Below, piece by piece: positions 27,731-36,307 of a stretch of DNA of 59,660 nt. A model generated the notes under the pieces. That model made no database searches, was not told the origin of the DNA, and was given only the letters and a program-made list of their open reading frames with translations. The stretch is from an uncultured Pelagibacteraceae bacterium (lineage in GTDB: Bacteria > Pseudomonadota > Alphaproteobacteria > Pelagibacterales > Pelagibacteraceae). Numbering within the stretch: the stretch's first letter is position 1; every line of letters starts with the position of its first letter. The translations under genes were made by a program, and so were the position numbers. The DNA is taken from assembly GCA_902595635.1 (NCBI GenBank), contig CACJQT010000008.1, positions 1-59,660 on the forward strand. Direction: 5' to 3'.

Positions 27731-29478
27731 TGATTAACATTAGTAGAGAATCTGAAATTAATTTAATTAATATCCTGATCGATCAGGATATTATCTCTGG
27801 AAAAGATTTAGCAGAAATAAAAAAAATTTCCAGCGATGGAAACAAATCACAATTGGATGCTGTATTTGAATTAAATCTTACAGATGAACAAAAAATATTA
27901 GATTTACTAGTTCATGATCAATCTTTAGATGTAGTTGATTTATCAACTGTTACGGTAACAGAAGAACTAAAAGCTGTTTTACCTTCTAACTATATTAATA
28001 TGAATTTTATTGCTCCATTTAAAATTGAAGGAAAAGTTCTTCATATTGCAATATCTGATATTTCAAAATTAAGTTTGATGAGAAACTTAAGAACCATCAC
28101 AAAAATGGATATTGAACTTCATGCAGCGAAAGTTTCTGATATTTCAAACTTTGTTGATAAACTTTTAGCTGACGGTGAAAAAACTATTTCAGATATAAGG
28201 CAAACACAAGCCGAAAAAACAAAAACATTTGATTATGAAGTGGATGAACAGGCAGAAGTCTTAGAAAGCCAGCCAGAAGAAGATATTGAAGCAATTGAAA
28301 ATGAATCTGAAGTAATAAAATTTAGTACCGCAGTAGTTTCTGAAGCTATTAAGTCCGGTGTTTCCGACATACATATTGAACCATATAGATTTTCCTCAAG
28401 AGTTAGATACAGATTGGATGGAATTCTTACTGAACAAGAACATTTCAAAAAATTTCTACATTCAAATTATGGTGCAGTAGTTACAAGATTTAAGATTATG
28501 GGGAAATTAGATATTGCAGAAAGAAGATTACCTCAAGATGGAGCAATTCCATTTAAGATTGACGGTAAAGTAGTTGACCTTCGACTTTCTATTTTGCCAA
28601 CAGCTACAAATGAAAGAATAGTAATGCGGGTACTTAATAAAGATGCTGGAGATATAAGTCTAGAACAATTAAATTTCGAAGAAACAGATTTAAAAAATTT
28701 AAGAAAAGCTATTCACGGTACACAAGGATTGGTTCTTGTAACGGGCCCAACGGGTTCGGGAAAAACAACTACATTATATAGTATTCTTAAAGAAGTTTCT
28801 AAACCGCATTTAAATATATTAACAGCTGAAGATCCAGTTGAGTATGAACTTGATGGTGTTGGACAAGTTCAAATTAAAGACGATATTGGTTTTAACTTTG
28901 CAACAGCGTTGAGATCTTTTTTAAGACAAGACCCAGAAATAATTTTGGTTGGAGAGATGCGAGATAAAGAAACAGTTGATATAGGGTTAAAAGCTGCTCT
29001 TACAGGACACTTAGTTTTTAGTACCCTACACACAAATGACGCCCCAAGCACTATTACAAGATTACAAAATATGGGAACCCCAGATTATTTAATAAGTGCA
29101 GCTGTAAGTTTGGTTTTGGCACAAAGACTAGCAAGAAAAACTTGTACAGAATGTAGAGAGCCGGACAACGACATCACTCCTAAAGCACTAGCTGACTTAG
29201 GGTTTACAGTTGAACAAGCCTCAAGAGCAAAAGTTCAAAAAGGAAAAGGTTGTCCAAAATGTAAAGATTCTGGATATAAAGGTCGTATGGGAATTTATGA
29301 AATCTTAAATGTTACAAAACCAATTAAAGAAGCGATTTTAAGAAAAGCCACGACACCAGAGCTAAAAGAAATTGCCGCAAATGAAGGTTTTAGAACAATG
29401 CAAGATATGGGAAGAGAACTTATATTAACTGGAGACTTAAATTTCAGAGAATTTGATAGAGTTCTTTCAATGGATTAA
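27730..29478 (+). CDS. pilB: Pilus extension ATPase PilB
   Basis: A GspE-family cytoplasmic ATPase powering pilus polymerisation. The 582 residues comprise an N-terminal GspE_N/MshEN domain, then the ATPase core with Walker A GPTGSGKTT (near residue 339), Walker B ILVGEMRD and the His box LVFSTLHTNDAPST. A zinc-binding tetracysteine follows, CTEC (about 472) and CPKC (about 509), which distinguishes PilB from PilT. A perfect 26-bp palindrome lies inside its 5' coding sequence. The gene is between pilQ and pilC. Confidence 0.95.
   Translation: MINISRESEINLINILIDQDIISGKDLAEIKKISSDGNKSQLDAVFELNLTDEQKILDLLVHDQSLDVVDLSTVTVTEELKAVLPSNYINMNFIAPFKIEGKVLHIAISDISKLSLMRNLRTITKMDIELHAAKVSDISNFVDKLLADGEKTISDIRQTQAEKTKTFDYEVDEQAEVLESQPEEDIEAIENESEVIKFSTAVVSEAIKSGVSDIHIEPYRFSSRVRYRLDGILTEQEHFKKFLHSNYGAVVTRFKIMGKLDIAERRLPQDGAIPFKIDGKVVDLRLSILPTATNERIVMRVLNKDAGDISLEQLNFEETDLKNLRKAIHGTQGLVLVTGPTGSGKTTTLYSILKEVSKPHLNILTAEDPVEYELDGVGQVQIKDDIGFNFATALRSFLRQDPEIILVGEMRDKETVDIGLKAALTGHLVFSTLHTNDAPSTITRLQNMGTPDYLISAAVSLVLAQRLARKTCTECREPDNDITPKALADLGFTVEQASRAKVQKGKGCPKCKDSGYKGRMGIYEILNVTKPIKEAILRKATTPELKEIAANEGFRTMQDMGRELILTGDLNFREFDRVLSMD
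27768..27793. repeat. 26-bp perfect palindrome inside the start of pilB
   Basis: Bases 27768-27780 (TAATATCCTGATC) are the exact reverse complement of 27781-27793. As RNA this can form an 11-bp stem with a four-base loop starting 38 bases after the pilB start codon. No T-tract follows, so it is not a simple terminator. It encodes an ordinary ILIDQDII stretch, so protein constraint may contribute. Confidence 0.8.
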
Positions 29479-29481
29479 CAA

Positions 29482-30723
29482 ATGTCCTCAGAAACATTTA
29501 CATACAAAGGTATTTCAGCTGGCAAATATATAGAGGGAGAAATAGAAGCTCTCAATCAAGAAGAAGCATCTTATAAACTTAAAGAACAAAAGATAATAAT
29601 CACCAATTTAGTTAAAACTAAAAAGAAAAAAGCAGCTAAAGAAAAAGGTAAAAAAAGTAGTTTTTCCTTTGGAAAGAAAAAAGTTACGCCTCAAGATGTT
29701 ATGATTTTCTCAAAACAGTTTGCCACCATGGTTAAAGCAGGTCTTCCAATTTTAAATGTACTTTCGATGCTACGTGATCAGATTGAACACCCTACAATGA
29801 AAGAAATTATCGAGGATATTAGAAAAAGTTTAGAAGGAGGTATAACTCTATCAAAATGCTTTGAAAAATATCCAAAGGTTTTTGACAATATTTATATAAA
29901 CTTAATAAAAGCAGGTGAGGCTAGTGGTAAATTAGATGTTTTCTTGCTCAAATTAGTAGATTCACTAGAAAAAAGAGAAAAAGTTAAAAAGAAAATTAAA
30001 AGTGCATTAACGTACCCTGTTGTGATGTTTACAGTTGCAATAACTGTTATGGTATTCATGTTAATTAAAGTCGTTCCAATATTTGCTGAAATGTATGAAG
30101 GTATGGGAGTACCTTTACCAACGCCTACAGCAGTCATTATGAATGCCAGTAATTTTATGAGAGGAGCGGGTGGTTTAACTTTATTTTTAGTTTTAGCAAT
30201 AGGATTTGCTATATTTAAATATACAACAACCAAAATACCAGCAGTAAGATATAAATGGCACTATAGAGTTTTAAAAATGCCAGTATTTGGAGATATGATT
30301 TTAAAATCTTTAATTGCAAGAGTATCTCTCATTATGGGTAACCTTAGTTCTGCAGGTGTAAATTTGCTTGAAAGTATAGAAATTGCAAAACAAGTAAGTA
30401 ACAATGATGTTGTCACTCAAGCTTTAGAAAATGTAAAAAAAGGTGTTTTCTCAGGAGACACTTTAACAAAACTATTTTTAAAAGAACCGGTGTTCCCAGC
30501 AACCTTTAGCCAGTTAATTTCTGTTGGTGAGCAAACTGGTAACTTGGATGAAATGTTTACATCTGTATCAGCATATTATGAAGAAGAGTTTGATACAGCT
30601 GTAGATAATATGTCGAGTTTAATTGAACCGATTATGATTGTATTTATGGGTACAATGATCGGTGGTTTAATGATAGCTATGTATTCACCAATCTTTAATG
30701 TTGGTGCAATTATCGGAAGTTAA
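29482..30723 (+). CDS. pilC: Pilus inner-membrane platform protein PilC
   Basis: The platform protein couples PilB/PilT rotation to pilin insertion. Of the 413 residues, two homologous T2SSF domains (about 70-195 and 275-400) each precede transmembrane helices; family motifs FSKQFATMVKAGLPI and LSSAGVNLLESIEI are visible, as is the C-terminal EPIMIVFMGTMIGGLMIAMY. It begins 3 bp after pilB and ends the plus-strand machine operon, overlapping the converging kinase gene by 4 bp. Confidence 0.94.
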   Translation: MSSETFTYKGISAGKYIEGEIEALNQEEASYKLKEQKIIITNLVKTKKKKAAKEKGKKSSFSFGKKKVTPQDVMIFSKQFATMVKAGLPILNVLSMLRDQIEHPTMKEIIEDIRKSLEGGITLSKCFEKYPKVFDNIYINLIKAGEASGKLDVFLLKLVDSLEKREKVKKKIKSALTYPVVMFTVAITVMVFMLIKVVPIFAEMYEGMGVPLPTPTAVIMNASNFMRGAGGLTLFLVLAIGFAIFKYTTTKIPAVRYKWHYRVLKMPVFGDMILKSLIARVSLIMGNLSSAGVNLLESIEIAKQVSNNDVVTQALENVKKGVFSGDTLTKLFLKEPVFPATFSQLISVGEQTGNLDEMFTSVSAYYEEEFDTAVDNMSSLIEPIMIVFMGTMIGGLMIAMYSPIFNVGAIIGS

Positions 30724-31148
30724 TAATCTATTTTTTTTGATAAAATTAAATGGTTGATCCAAGGCTTTTCGCCTTCTTTAAATACTACCGCATCCATTAT
30801 TTGTTGAATAAAAAAAGTTCCAAGACCACCTGGCTTGATATCATCTATTTTTCTGTGCCTAATCTTATCTTTTTCAACTGGTCTTCCTTTATCAAAAAAA
30901 CCAATTTCTAAATTTCCATTTGCTAAAGAGATTTTGATCTCCATTTTATCTTCAGTATCTTCACCTTGATAAGCATGTTTAACAATGTTCTGTGCAGCTT
31001 CTGCTATTGCTAATACTAACTCGTCTTTTAAATCTTGATCAATATTTACTTTTTCAAAAACCTCTCTTGAAAAACTTCTTACATCTTTAAGACTAGATGA
31101 ACTTACAACAAAATCTCTTTGTTCTGATATCTGAGCAAGATTATTCAT
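30720..31148 (-). CDS. RsbW-type anti-sigma factor/serine kinase
   Basis: A stand-alone GHKL (HATPase_c_2) protein. The 142 residues carry the N box EAAQNIVKHAY (Glu50, Asn54, His58), a G1-like FFDKGRP and a G2 box PGGLGTFFIQQIMD. Such proteins bind a sigma factor or another target and phosphorylate a STAS antagonist. It starts 3 bp after its likely partner antagonist, on the same strand. No sigma factor is encoded nearby, so the client may lie elsewhere or be something other than a sigma factor. Confidence 0.87.
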   Translation of the reverse strand: MNNLAQISEQRDFVVSSSSLKDVRSFSREVFEKVNIDQDLKDELVLAIAEAAQNIVKHAYQGEDTEDKMEIKISLANGNLEIGFFDKGRPVEKDKIRHRKIDDIKPGGLGTFFIQQIMDAVVFKEGEKPWINHLILSKKIDY

Positions 31149-31151
31149 TAT

Positions 31152-31451
31152 TTAATCTAAATTTAAAATTTGCTCCAGTTTTGCCATCATTATAACTTTT
31201 AAAACTGACTTACTAATATCTTTTAAAATGACTTTTGTTCCAAGTTCAGTTGCTTTTTGATGACTTTCAATTAATACAGAAATCCCAGAAGAGTCCATGT
31301 ACTGAACATCTTTTAAGTTTAGATGAACTTCTTTTTTTGCCTCAATAAGAGGCATTATGATTTCTTTTGCTTTTTCTGTTACATCCATATCAATTTCACC
31401 ATCTAGGTGAACAATTGATATTCCGCCTTCCTCAGTAACTTTGTATGACAT
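31152..31451 (-). CDS. STAS-domain anti-sigma factor antagonist (RsbV-like)
   Basis: A single STAS domain of 99 residues. The phosphorylation-site motif is MDSSGISVL (Asp53, Ser54, Ser55); the serine after the aspartate is the usual kinase target. In its dephosphorylated form such a protein sequesters the RsbW-type kinase. It is the first gene of a two-gene unit with that kinase, transcribed divergently from the pilin genes. The PP2C domains at 6853-8142 and in the Amt fusion are candidate activating phosphatases. Confidence 0.9.
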   Translation of the reverse strand: MSYKVTEEGGISIVHLDGEIDMDVTEKAKEIIMPLIEAKKEVHLNLKDVQYMDSSGISVLIESHQKATELGTKVILKDISKSVLKVIMMAKLEQILNLD

Positions 31452-31593
31452 AAATATTAATATTTATTAAATTTCCCTGTGAAATCAACAAAAATGACCC
31501 ATTTTGAATATATTATGTATGTAGATATTGACTTTCAAAAGATATAATTATTATGTATATACATATTTTTTATTTAAAATAGGATCACAAATT
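31452..31593. promoter_or_regulatory. Divergent promoter region, STAS gene and pilA
   Basis: The 142-bp spacer holds a possible sigma-70 promoter for pilA: TTGACT at 31528-31533 and TATTAT at 31549-31554 (spacing 15). The ten-base word TATTATGTAT occurs at 31511-31520 and again at 31549-31558, and the second copy runs into the palindrome ATGTATATACAT (31553-31564). The pilA ribosome-binding site AGGA is at 31581-31584, nine bases before ATG 31594. The repeats could be an operator site; AT bias makes this uncertain. Confidence 0.45.
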
Positions 31594-32061
31594 ATGAAAA
31601 AAAATAATAAAGGTTTTACACTTATAGAATTATTAGTTGTTGTAGCCATCATTGGTATTTTAGCTGCAGTTGGAGTTGTTGCTTATTCTGGTTACACAAA
31701 GGGAGCAAAAAAATCAGCCGTTAAATCAAATCAAGCTGCTATTATTAAATATATAGCTGCAGAATTAAAAAAATGTGAGATTGGTGAAACTAATGTTATG
31801 GTTAAAGGTGGTAATCAATTAGTTTGTTCTACTAGAAAAACTGGGACAAATGTTGCAACAGCGGTTAGTAACGCATTGGGTTCAGAGTTTAAAAATCCAT
31901 ACAGAACATCTGAGCCGGCTATTGTAACTTCTACGATATCATGTAGTGGTAATGGTGAAGGACAAACTGCAGTAGTACAAAACCCACCAACTACGATAAC
32001 AGTTACATCTTGTGAAGTCGATGGAGCCACACTTTTATCTGGTACCGTTACCGTAGAATAA
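31594..32061 (+). CDS. pilA: Major type IV pilin candidate
   Basis: The likely main pilus subunit. ATG 31594, placed after an AGGA site, gives MKKNNKG before the mature FTLIELLVVVAIIGILAAVG, with the conserved Glu5 and a short class III leader. The in-frame ATG at 31528 overlaps the promoter and would give an abnormally long leader. The 155-residue precursor has cysteines at KKCEIG, LVCST, ISCSG and TSCEV, allowing two disulfides. It is the first gene after the divergent promoter, consistent with strong expression. Confidence 0.92.
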   Translation: MKKNNKGFTLIELLVVVAIIGILAAVGVVAYSGYTKGAKKSAVKSNQAAIIKYIAAELKKCEIGETNVMVKGGNQLVCSTRKTGTNVATAVSNALGSEFKNPYRTSEPAIVTSTISCSGNGEGQTAVVQNPPTTITVTSCEVDGATLLSGTVTVE

Positions 32062-32073
32062 ATTTAAAATTTT

Positions 32074-32493
32074 ATGACAACCAGGAGCTCAGGTTTTACC
32101 CTAATTGAGCTTTTGGTTGTTGTAGCAATTCTCGGAATTATCTCAGCAATAGGAATTGTTAGTTACAACGGTTACGTTGGAGCATCTAAGAAAAAATCAG
32201 CAGAAAATATAATGATGCAGATATCCCTAGCGCAATCTGAATACTATTCTGATAATGATAATTATTTTTTTACAAGAACTTGTAGCATTACAGGAAAATC
32301 AGACCCATCAAATGAAATTGAAAAAGAGTTATTGGGTGGAGCAGATGTTATAGTTGAGAAAGTGGGCTATGAGTTTTGTGTTGAAGCTTTTTCAGATGGA
32401 TACAAGATTAAAACTGAGGAACAAGAAACATCAAAACCTTGTATTATGACTTATACTCATAAATCTGTTCTTGATAAGAACTCTAACTGTTAA
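32074..32493 (+). CDS. Second type IV pilin (PilE-like)
   Basis: A pilin precursor of 139 residues with leader MTTRSSG and mature FTLIELLVVVAILGIISAIG including Glu5. A C-terminal pair of cysteines is visible (KPCIMTY and NSNC), as in the D-region loop of type IVa pilins, with further cysteines in RTCSI and EFCVEA. It follows pilA by 12 bp, so both may be made together. It could be a second major subunit, a minor pilin, or an alternative pilin of different surface properties. Confidence 0.9.
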   Translation: MTTRSSGFTLIELLVVVAILGIISAIGIVSYNGYVGASKKKSAENIMMQISLAQSEYYSDNDNYFFTRTCSITGKSDPSNEIEKELLGGADVIVEKVGYEFCVEAFSDGYKIKTEEQETSKPCIMTYTHKSVLDKNSNC

Positions 32494-32502
32494 ATTATCA
32501 AA

Positions 32503-32748
32503 ATGGATTTCAATAAATATGTTGAACAATTTAAATTGGTCTTTTCAGGAGATCTTTCAAAAAACTTTAAAATTTATGCAACTGCTAGTTTAGCATGGAT
32601 AATATTTATTGGATATTTAACTTGGTGGAATGGACTGAAAAGTCCGATGTTAGATAAAAGCTTTAGATGGGATGAGTGGTTTTGGTTTGGGATTGTTCCA
32701 GCCCTTTCTCCTTATCTATTTTATTTTATCTGGAAAAAAAAAGATTAA
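32503..32748 (+). CDS. Small tryptophan-rich membrane protein, unknown
   Basis: No family is recognised. The 81-residue protein has two predicted transmembrane helices (about 25-42 and 60-75) joined by a loop with WWNGLKSPMLDKSFRWDEW and ends in a basic tail, KKKD. Seven tryptophans are unusual for its size. It starts 9 bp after the second pilin gene and 67 bp before the Amt-phosphatase gene. It may be a pilus accessory or inner-membrane regulator, an inference from position only. Confidence 0.65.
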   Translation: MDFNKYVEQFKLVFSGDLSKNFKIYATASLAWIIFIGYLTWWNGLKSPMLDKSFRWDEWFWFGIVPALSPYLFYFIWKKKD

Positions 32749-32815
32749 CCAACCTATTTTGACCATCTACTTTCTATGATGAACTTTAAAATAAATATAA
32801 CCTCAAGAGGATGAA

Positions 32816-34966
32816 ATGGAGAACGTAGATCTGGAATCGGTAAAATCGTTTGTAGATACCCTTTGGGTTATAGATTGTGCAATACTTGTTTTCATAATGC
32901 AGGCAGGCTTTATGTGTATGGAAACCGGTCTATCAAGACATAAAAATAGTATTAACGTAGCCCTTAAAAATGCTGCTGACTTTGGTCTAGCAGTTGTAAT
33001 TTTTTGGTTATTTGGTTTCGGGTTAATGTTTGGAAAAAGTTTTAATGGGTATTTTGGAACTGATTTGTTCTTTTTTAAAACTGATCAAGCTGAGTACATG
33101 ACGTATTTTGTATTCCAGGCAATGTTTGTTGCAACTGCAGCTACAATTGTTTCAGGAGCAGTTGCTGAAAGAATGAAGTTTAATGGTTATTTAATCATTA
33201 CAATAATAGCTACAGGAATTATATATCCAATTGTTGGTCATTGGGCATGGTCATCAAGTTATTTAAATAATATTGATGCCACAAGACAATTACTTGCAGT
33301 AACTGGACAAGTTAAAACAACTGGATGGTTAACAGATATTGGATTTGTTGATTTTGCAGGAAGCACAATAGTTCATTCAGTAGGTGGATGGATTGCATTA
33401 TCAGCAGTTTTAATTTTAGGTCCAAGAATTGGAAAATATTCAGATGCTAATAAAGGAAAATTTACAGGCTCAAGTTTTCCACTTGCAGTTTTGGGAACTT
33501 TAATTTTATGGTTTGGATGGTTTGGTTTTAACGGTGGAAGTAATGGTGCTATGGATGAAGCAGTTCCTTTGATATTAATAAATACATTTCTAGCTGCTTC
33601 TTTTGGATTACTAACTGGTCTTGGGATTTCATTTGCATTATTTAAAAAACCAGATCCTTACTATGTAATTCTTGGACCACTCGCAGGATTGGTTGCAATT
33701 ACAGCAGGATGTAATTCGATGACATCAGTGACTTCAATATTTGTTGGAATTATAGGAGCGGTTGTTGCAATATTTGTAAATGAGTTTTTAAATAAATTTG
33801 AAATAGACGATGTTGTTGGCGCTGTTCCAGTTCATTTGGCAGCAGGGGTTTGGGGAACTATTGCAGTTGGATTGTTTAGCGATCTTGAAATACTTGGAAC
33901 TGGATTAACTAGATTGGAGCAAGTTAAAGTACAGTTTATTGGAATTGTTTCAATCGGTGCATTCTCATTTTTTGGTTCATATATTTTATTGAAAATATTA
34001 AATTACTTTTATCCTTTAAGAGTAAGTCCATTACATGAAGAGTTAGGATTGAATATTGCTGAGCATAATGCAACGTCTGTTGAACACGATTTAATTACAA
34101 TTTTAGAAAAACAGTCCGAGTCTGGTGATTTAACTATTAGAGGACCACAAGATCCATTTACCGCAGGAGGTGTGATCGGCCTTTATTACAATAGATTGAT
34201 GAGCAAACTAGAAACTAGTGAGGCTGAAAAGAAAGTATGGAGAGACAGAATTTCAAATGAAGTAAAACTTGCAGTAAAAGTTCAAGAAAATTTTCTACCA
34301 AAGAGGAATTTAGAGAATTACCCTGTGCACGGAATTAATATTGCAGCCAGAGAAGTTTCAGGGGACTTCTTTAGTTTTTATCCTCATAATGATAGTGTTT
34401 ATTTTATAATCGCAGATGTTGCTGGCAAAGGAATCCATGCCGGAATGGTAATGGCAAAAGCGTCAACTCTTTTTGAAATAATGTCTAGAGACCAAGTAGA
34501 TCCAGATGAAATGATGTTTCATATGAATAATGATCTTTTTTTAACTAAAACGGGTGGCATGTTTGTTACTAGTATATTGGGAGAATATAATATGAGGACT
34601 GATGAATTGAGATGGGTAAATGGAGGACATCAGCCAGCTATAATTAGATCATCATCTGGAAATTATGAACAATTTGAAAGCAATTCTCCACCAATGGGTG
34701 TAATACTTCAAAAGGATAAATCAGTTTATAAAACTCATAAAATTAAGCTAGAAAATAACAGATTTTATGCTTTCACTGATGGTTTATCCGAAAGCTTAAA
34801 TAGTTCAGGTGAAGAAATAGGGATAGATGGTTCATTAAAAATTATAGAGCAAAATTTTAATACAGATTCTAGCAAACAATTATCAGATATATCAAATACG
34901 GTAATTAATACTGCTGGGGATAATAAGCTAAGTGACGACTTAACCTTAATATCTATAGGCAAATAG
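32816..34966 (+). CDS. amt: Ammonium transporter fused to PP2C phosphatase
   Basis: A 716-residue fusion. Residues about 1-410 are an Amt channel with eleven or so transmembrane helices, the twin-His pore residues in GSTIVHSVGG (His187) and VPVHLAAGVWG (His340) and the conserved GHWAW. After a cytoplasmic linker (about 410-490), the C-terminal domain is a SpoIIE/RsbU-type PP2C with SGDFFSF (Asp517), IADVAGKG (Asp534) and a late FTDGLSE. Transport or occupancy could thus control dephosphorylation of a STAS partner. The ribosome-binding site AGAGGA is at 32806-32811. It lies beside the STAS/kinase pair and the pilins. Confidence 0.95.
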   Translation: MENVDLESVKSFVDTLWVIDCAILVFIMQAGFMCMETGLSRHKNSINVALKNAADFGLAVVIFWLFGFGLMFGKSFNGYFGTDLFFFKTDQAEYMTYFVFQAMFVATAATIVSGAVAERMKFNGYLIITIIATGIIYPIVGHWAWSSSYLNNIDATRQLLAVTGQVKTTGWLTDIGFVDFAGSTIVHSVGGWIALSAVLILGPRIGKYSDANKGKFTGSSFPLAVLGTLILWFGWFGFNGGSNGAMDEAVPLILINTFLAASFGLLTGLGISFALFKKPDPYYVILGPLAGLVAITAGCNSMTSVTSIFVGIIGAVVAIFVNEFLNKFEIDDVVGAVPVHLAAGVWGTIAVGLFSDLEILGTGLTRLEQVKVQFIGIVSIGAFSFFGSYILLKILNYFYPLRVSPLHEELGLNIAEHNATSVEHDLITILEKQSESGDLTIRGPQDPFTAGGVIGLYYNRLMSKLETSEAEKKVWRDRISNEVKLAVKVQENFLPKRNLENYPVHGINIAAREVSGDFFSFYPHNDSVYFIIADVAGKGIHAGMVMAKASTLFEIMSRDQVDPDEMMFHMNNDLFLTKTGGMFVTSILGEYNMRTDELRWVNGGHQPAIIRSSSGNYEQFESNSPPMGVILQKDKSVYKTHKIKLENNRFYAFTDGLSESLNSSGEEIGIDGSLKIIEQNFNTDSSKQLSDISNTVINTAGDNKLSDDLTLISIGK

Positions 34967-35038
34967 CAATCTAAGTTAAATAAACCCGCGATCAAATATC
35001 ATATATAATAAGCACATCTTAAAAAATATATTTCTGAT

Positions 35039-36280
35039 GTGGATGAAAAAAATCTAAAAGTTGGAATTATTGGCGCTGGTATACAAGGTGTTTGTAATGC
35101 TTTGTTTCTACAAAAAAAAGGTTTTCAAGTAACACTTTTTGATAGAGAGGAGCCAGGGAGTGCAGCATCTTATGGAAACGCTGGTCACTTTTCTCCTTAT
35201 GCGTCCGTTCCTTTAAACAGACCTGATGTCATAGCTGATGTCCCTTCGATGTTAATTAGTTCAAGAGGACCATTAGCTCTAAAGTGGAATTATGTACCAA
35301 AGATGATCCCTTGGTTTGCAAGATTTATCTTAAATTGTAGGGAAGAAAAAATGATGCATACAGCTAAAAATATGCACCAAATTTTAGATCAGTCTTTGCC
35401 AGCATTTGATGAATTATTTGATGAAATTAATCTTGAGGGATTAGTAGAAAATAATGGAATTCTTTACGTATGGACTAATCAAAATATGAAAAGTAGAGAA
35501 TTAGAAATCAGAATTAGAGATCAACTTGGAGTAAAACAACAGTTAGTAAACAAAAAAGAAATTCATGATTTAGAGCCTAATTTAAAACCATTTTATCATG
35601 GCGGTGTTTTTTATGATTACGCAAGGCATGCAAGAAATCCAAGAAAAATATTAATAAAATTATTTGAAAATTTTGTAAATAAAGGTGGAAAGTTTTTAAA
35701 ATTAAATATTCAAGATATAGATTTTGATGAAGAAAAACCTGTTCTTAGAACTGAAACGCAAAGATTTATTTTTGATAGACTTGTGGTGGCATGTGGAGCA
35801 TTTTCAAAAAGACTTACAGACAAGTTACATGAAAATATACCTCTAGATACTGAAAGAGGATATCATGTTCATTTTAAAGATTATGACCATTTAATTTCAA
35901 GACCAATTGTATATGCAAATCGAGGTTTTGGAATGACACCGATGGAACAAGGGTTAAGAGTTGTTGGAACCGTCGAATTTGGTGGGTTGGAAAACTCTCT
36001 GTCAAAATCGAGAATAAAAAACTTGATATTAAATGCAAAGGATATGCTAGATGGGCTGCCTGAACATAAAGACGAGTGGCTTGGTTTTAGACCCACATTG
36101 CCAGATTTTTTACCAGTCTTAGGGCCTTCAAAAAATTATAAAAATGTTTTTTATTCTTTTGGTCATCATCACTTAGGTTGGACACTTGGTGCAATTTCAG
36201 GAAAAATTATATCTAAAATGATCTCAGGTGAGAATACTAACTTAGATTTACAACCATACAGCTCAATAAGGTTTAGTTAA
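35039..36280 (+). CDS. FAD-dependent D-amino acid dehydrogenase-like oxidoreductase
   Basis: A DAO-family flavoprotein of 413 residues. The Rossmann motif is VGIIGAGIQGVCNALFLQKK near the start, followed by FDREEPGSAASYGNAG, a typical DadA-like FAD stretch. The C-terminal PVLGPSKNYKNVFYSFGHHH and GWTLGAISGK match the family's second FAD-binding region. DadA-type enzymes oxidise D-amino acids to keto acids; substrate cannot be fixed here, and glycine/proline-type oxidases are alternatives. Start is GTG 35039. Its neighbours, a permease and a 2-hydroxyacid dehydrogenase, suggest amino-acid or hydroxy-acid use. Confidence 0.82.
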   Translation: MDEKNLKVGIIGAGIQGVCNALFLQKKGFQVTLFDREEPGSAASYGNAGHFSPYASVPLNRPDVIADVPSMLISSRGPLALKWNYVPKMIPWFARFILNCREEKMMHTAKNMHQILDQSLPAFDELFDEINLEGLVENNGILYVWTNQNMKSRELEIRIRDQLGVKQQLVNKKEIHDLEPNLKPFYHGGVFYDYARHARNPRKILIKLFENFVNKGGKFLKLNIQDIDFDEEKPVLRTETQRFIFDRLVVACGAFSKRLTDKLHENIPLDTERGYHVHFKDYDHLISRPIVYANRGFGMTPMEQGLRVVGTVEFGGLENSLSKSRIKNLILNAKDMLDGLPEHKDEWLGFRPTLPDFLPVLGPSKNYKNVFYSFGHHHLGWTLGAISGKIISKMISGENTNLDLQPYSSIRFS

Positions 36281-36307
36281 AAGTAATCTTTTATAGTAGT
36301 CTATTTA

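Noticed and set aside
29892..30233. A 113-codon minus-strand frame inside pilC.
   Set aside because: It lies wholly opposite conserved pilC sequence and has no independent support.
31528..31593. An upstream ATG that would extend pilA by 22 residues.
   Set aside because: The extension runs through the promoter-like TTGACT and gives an abnormal pilin leader; ATG 31594 has a good ribosome-binding site.
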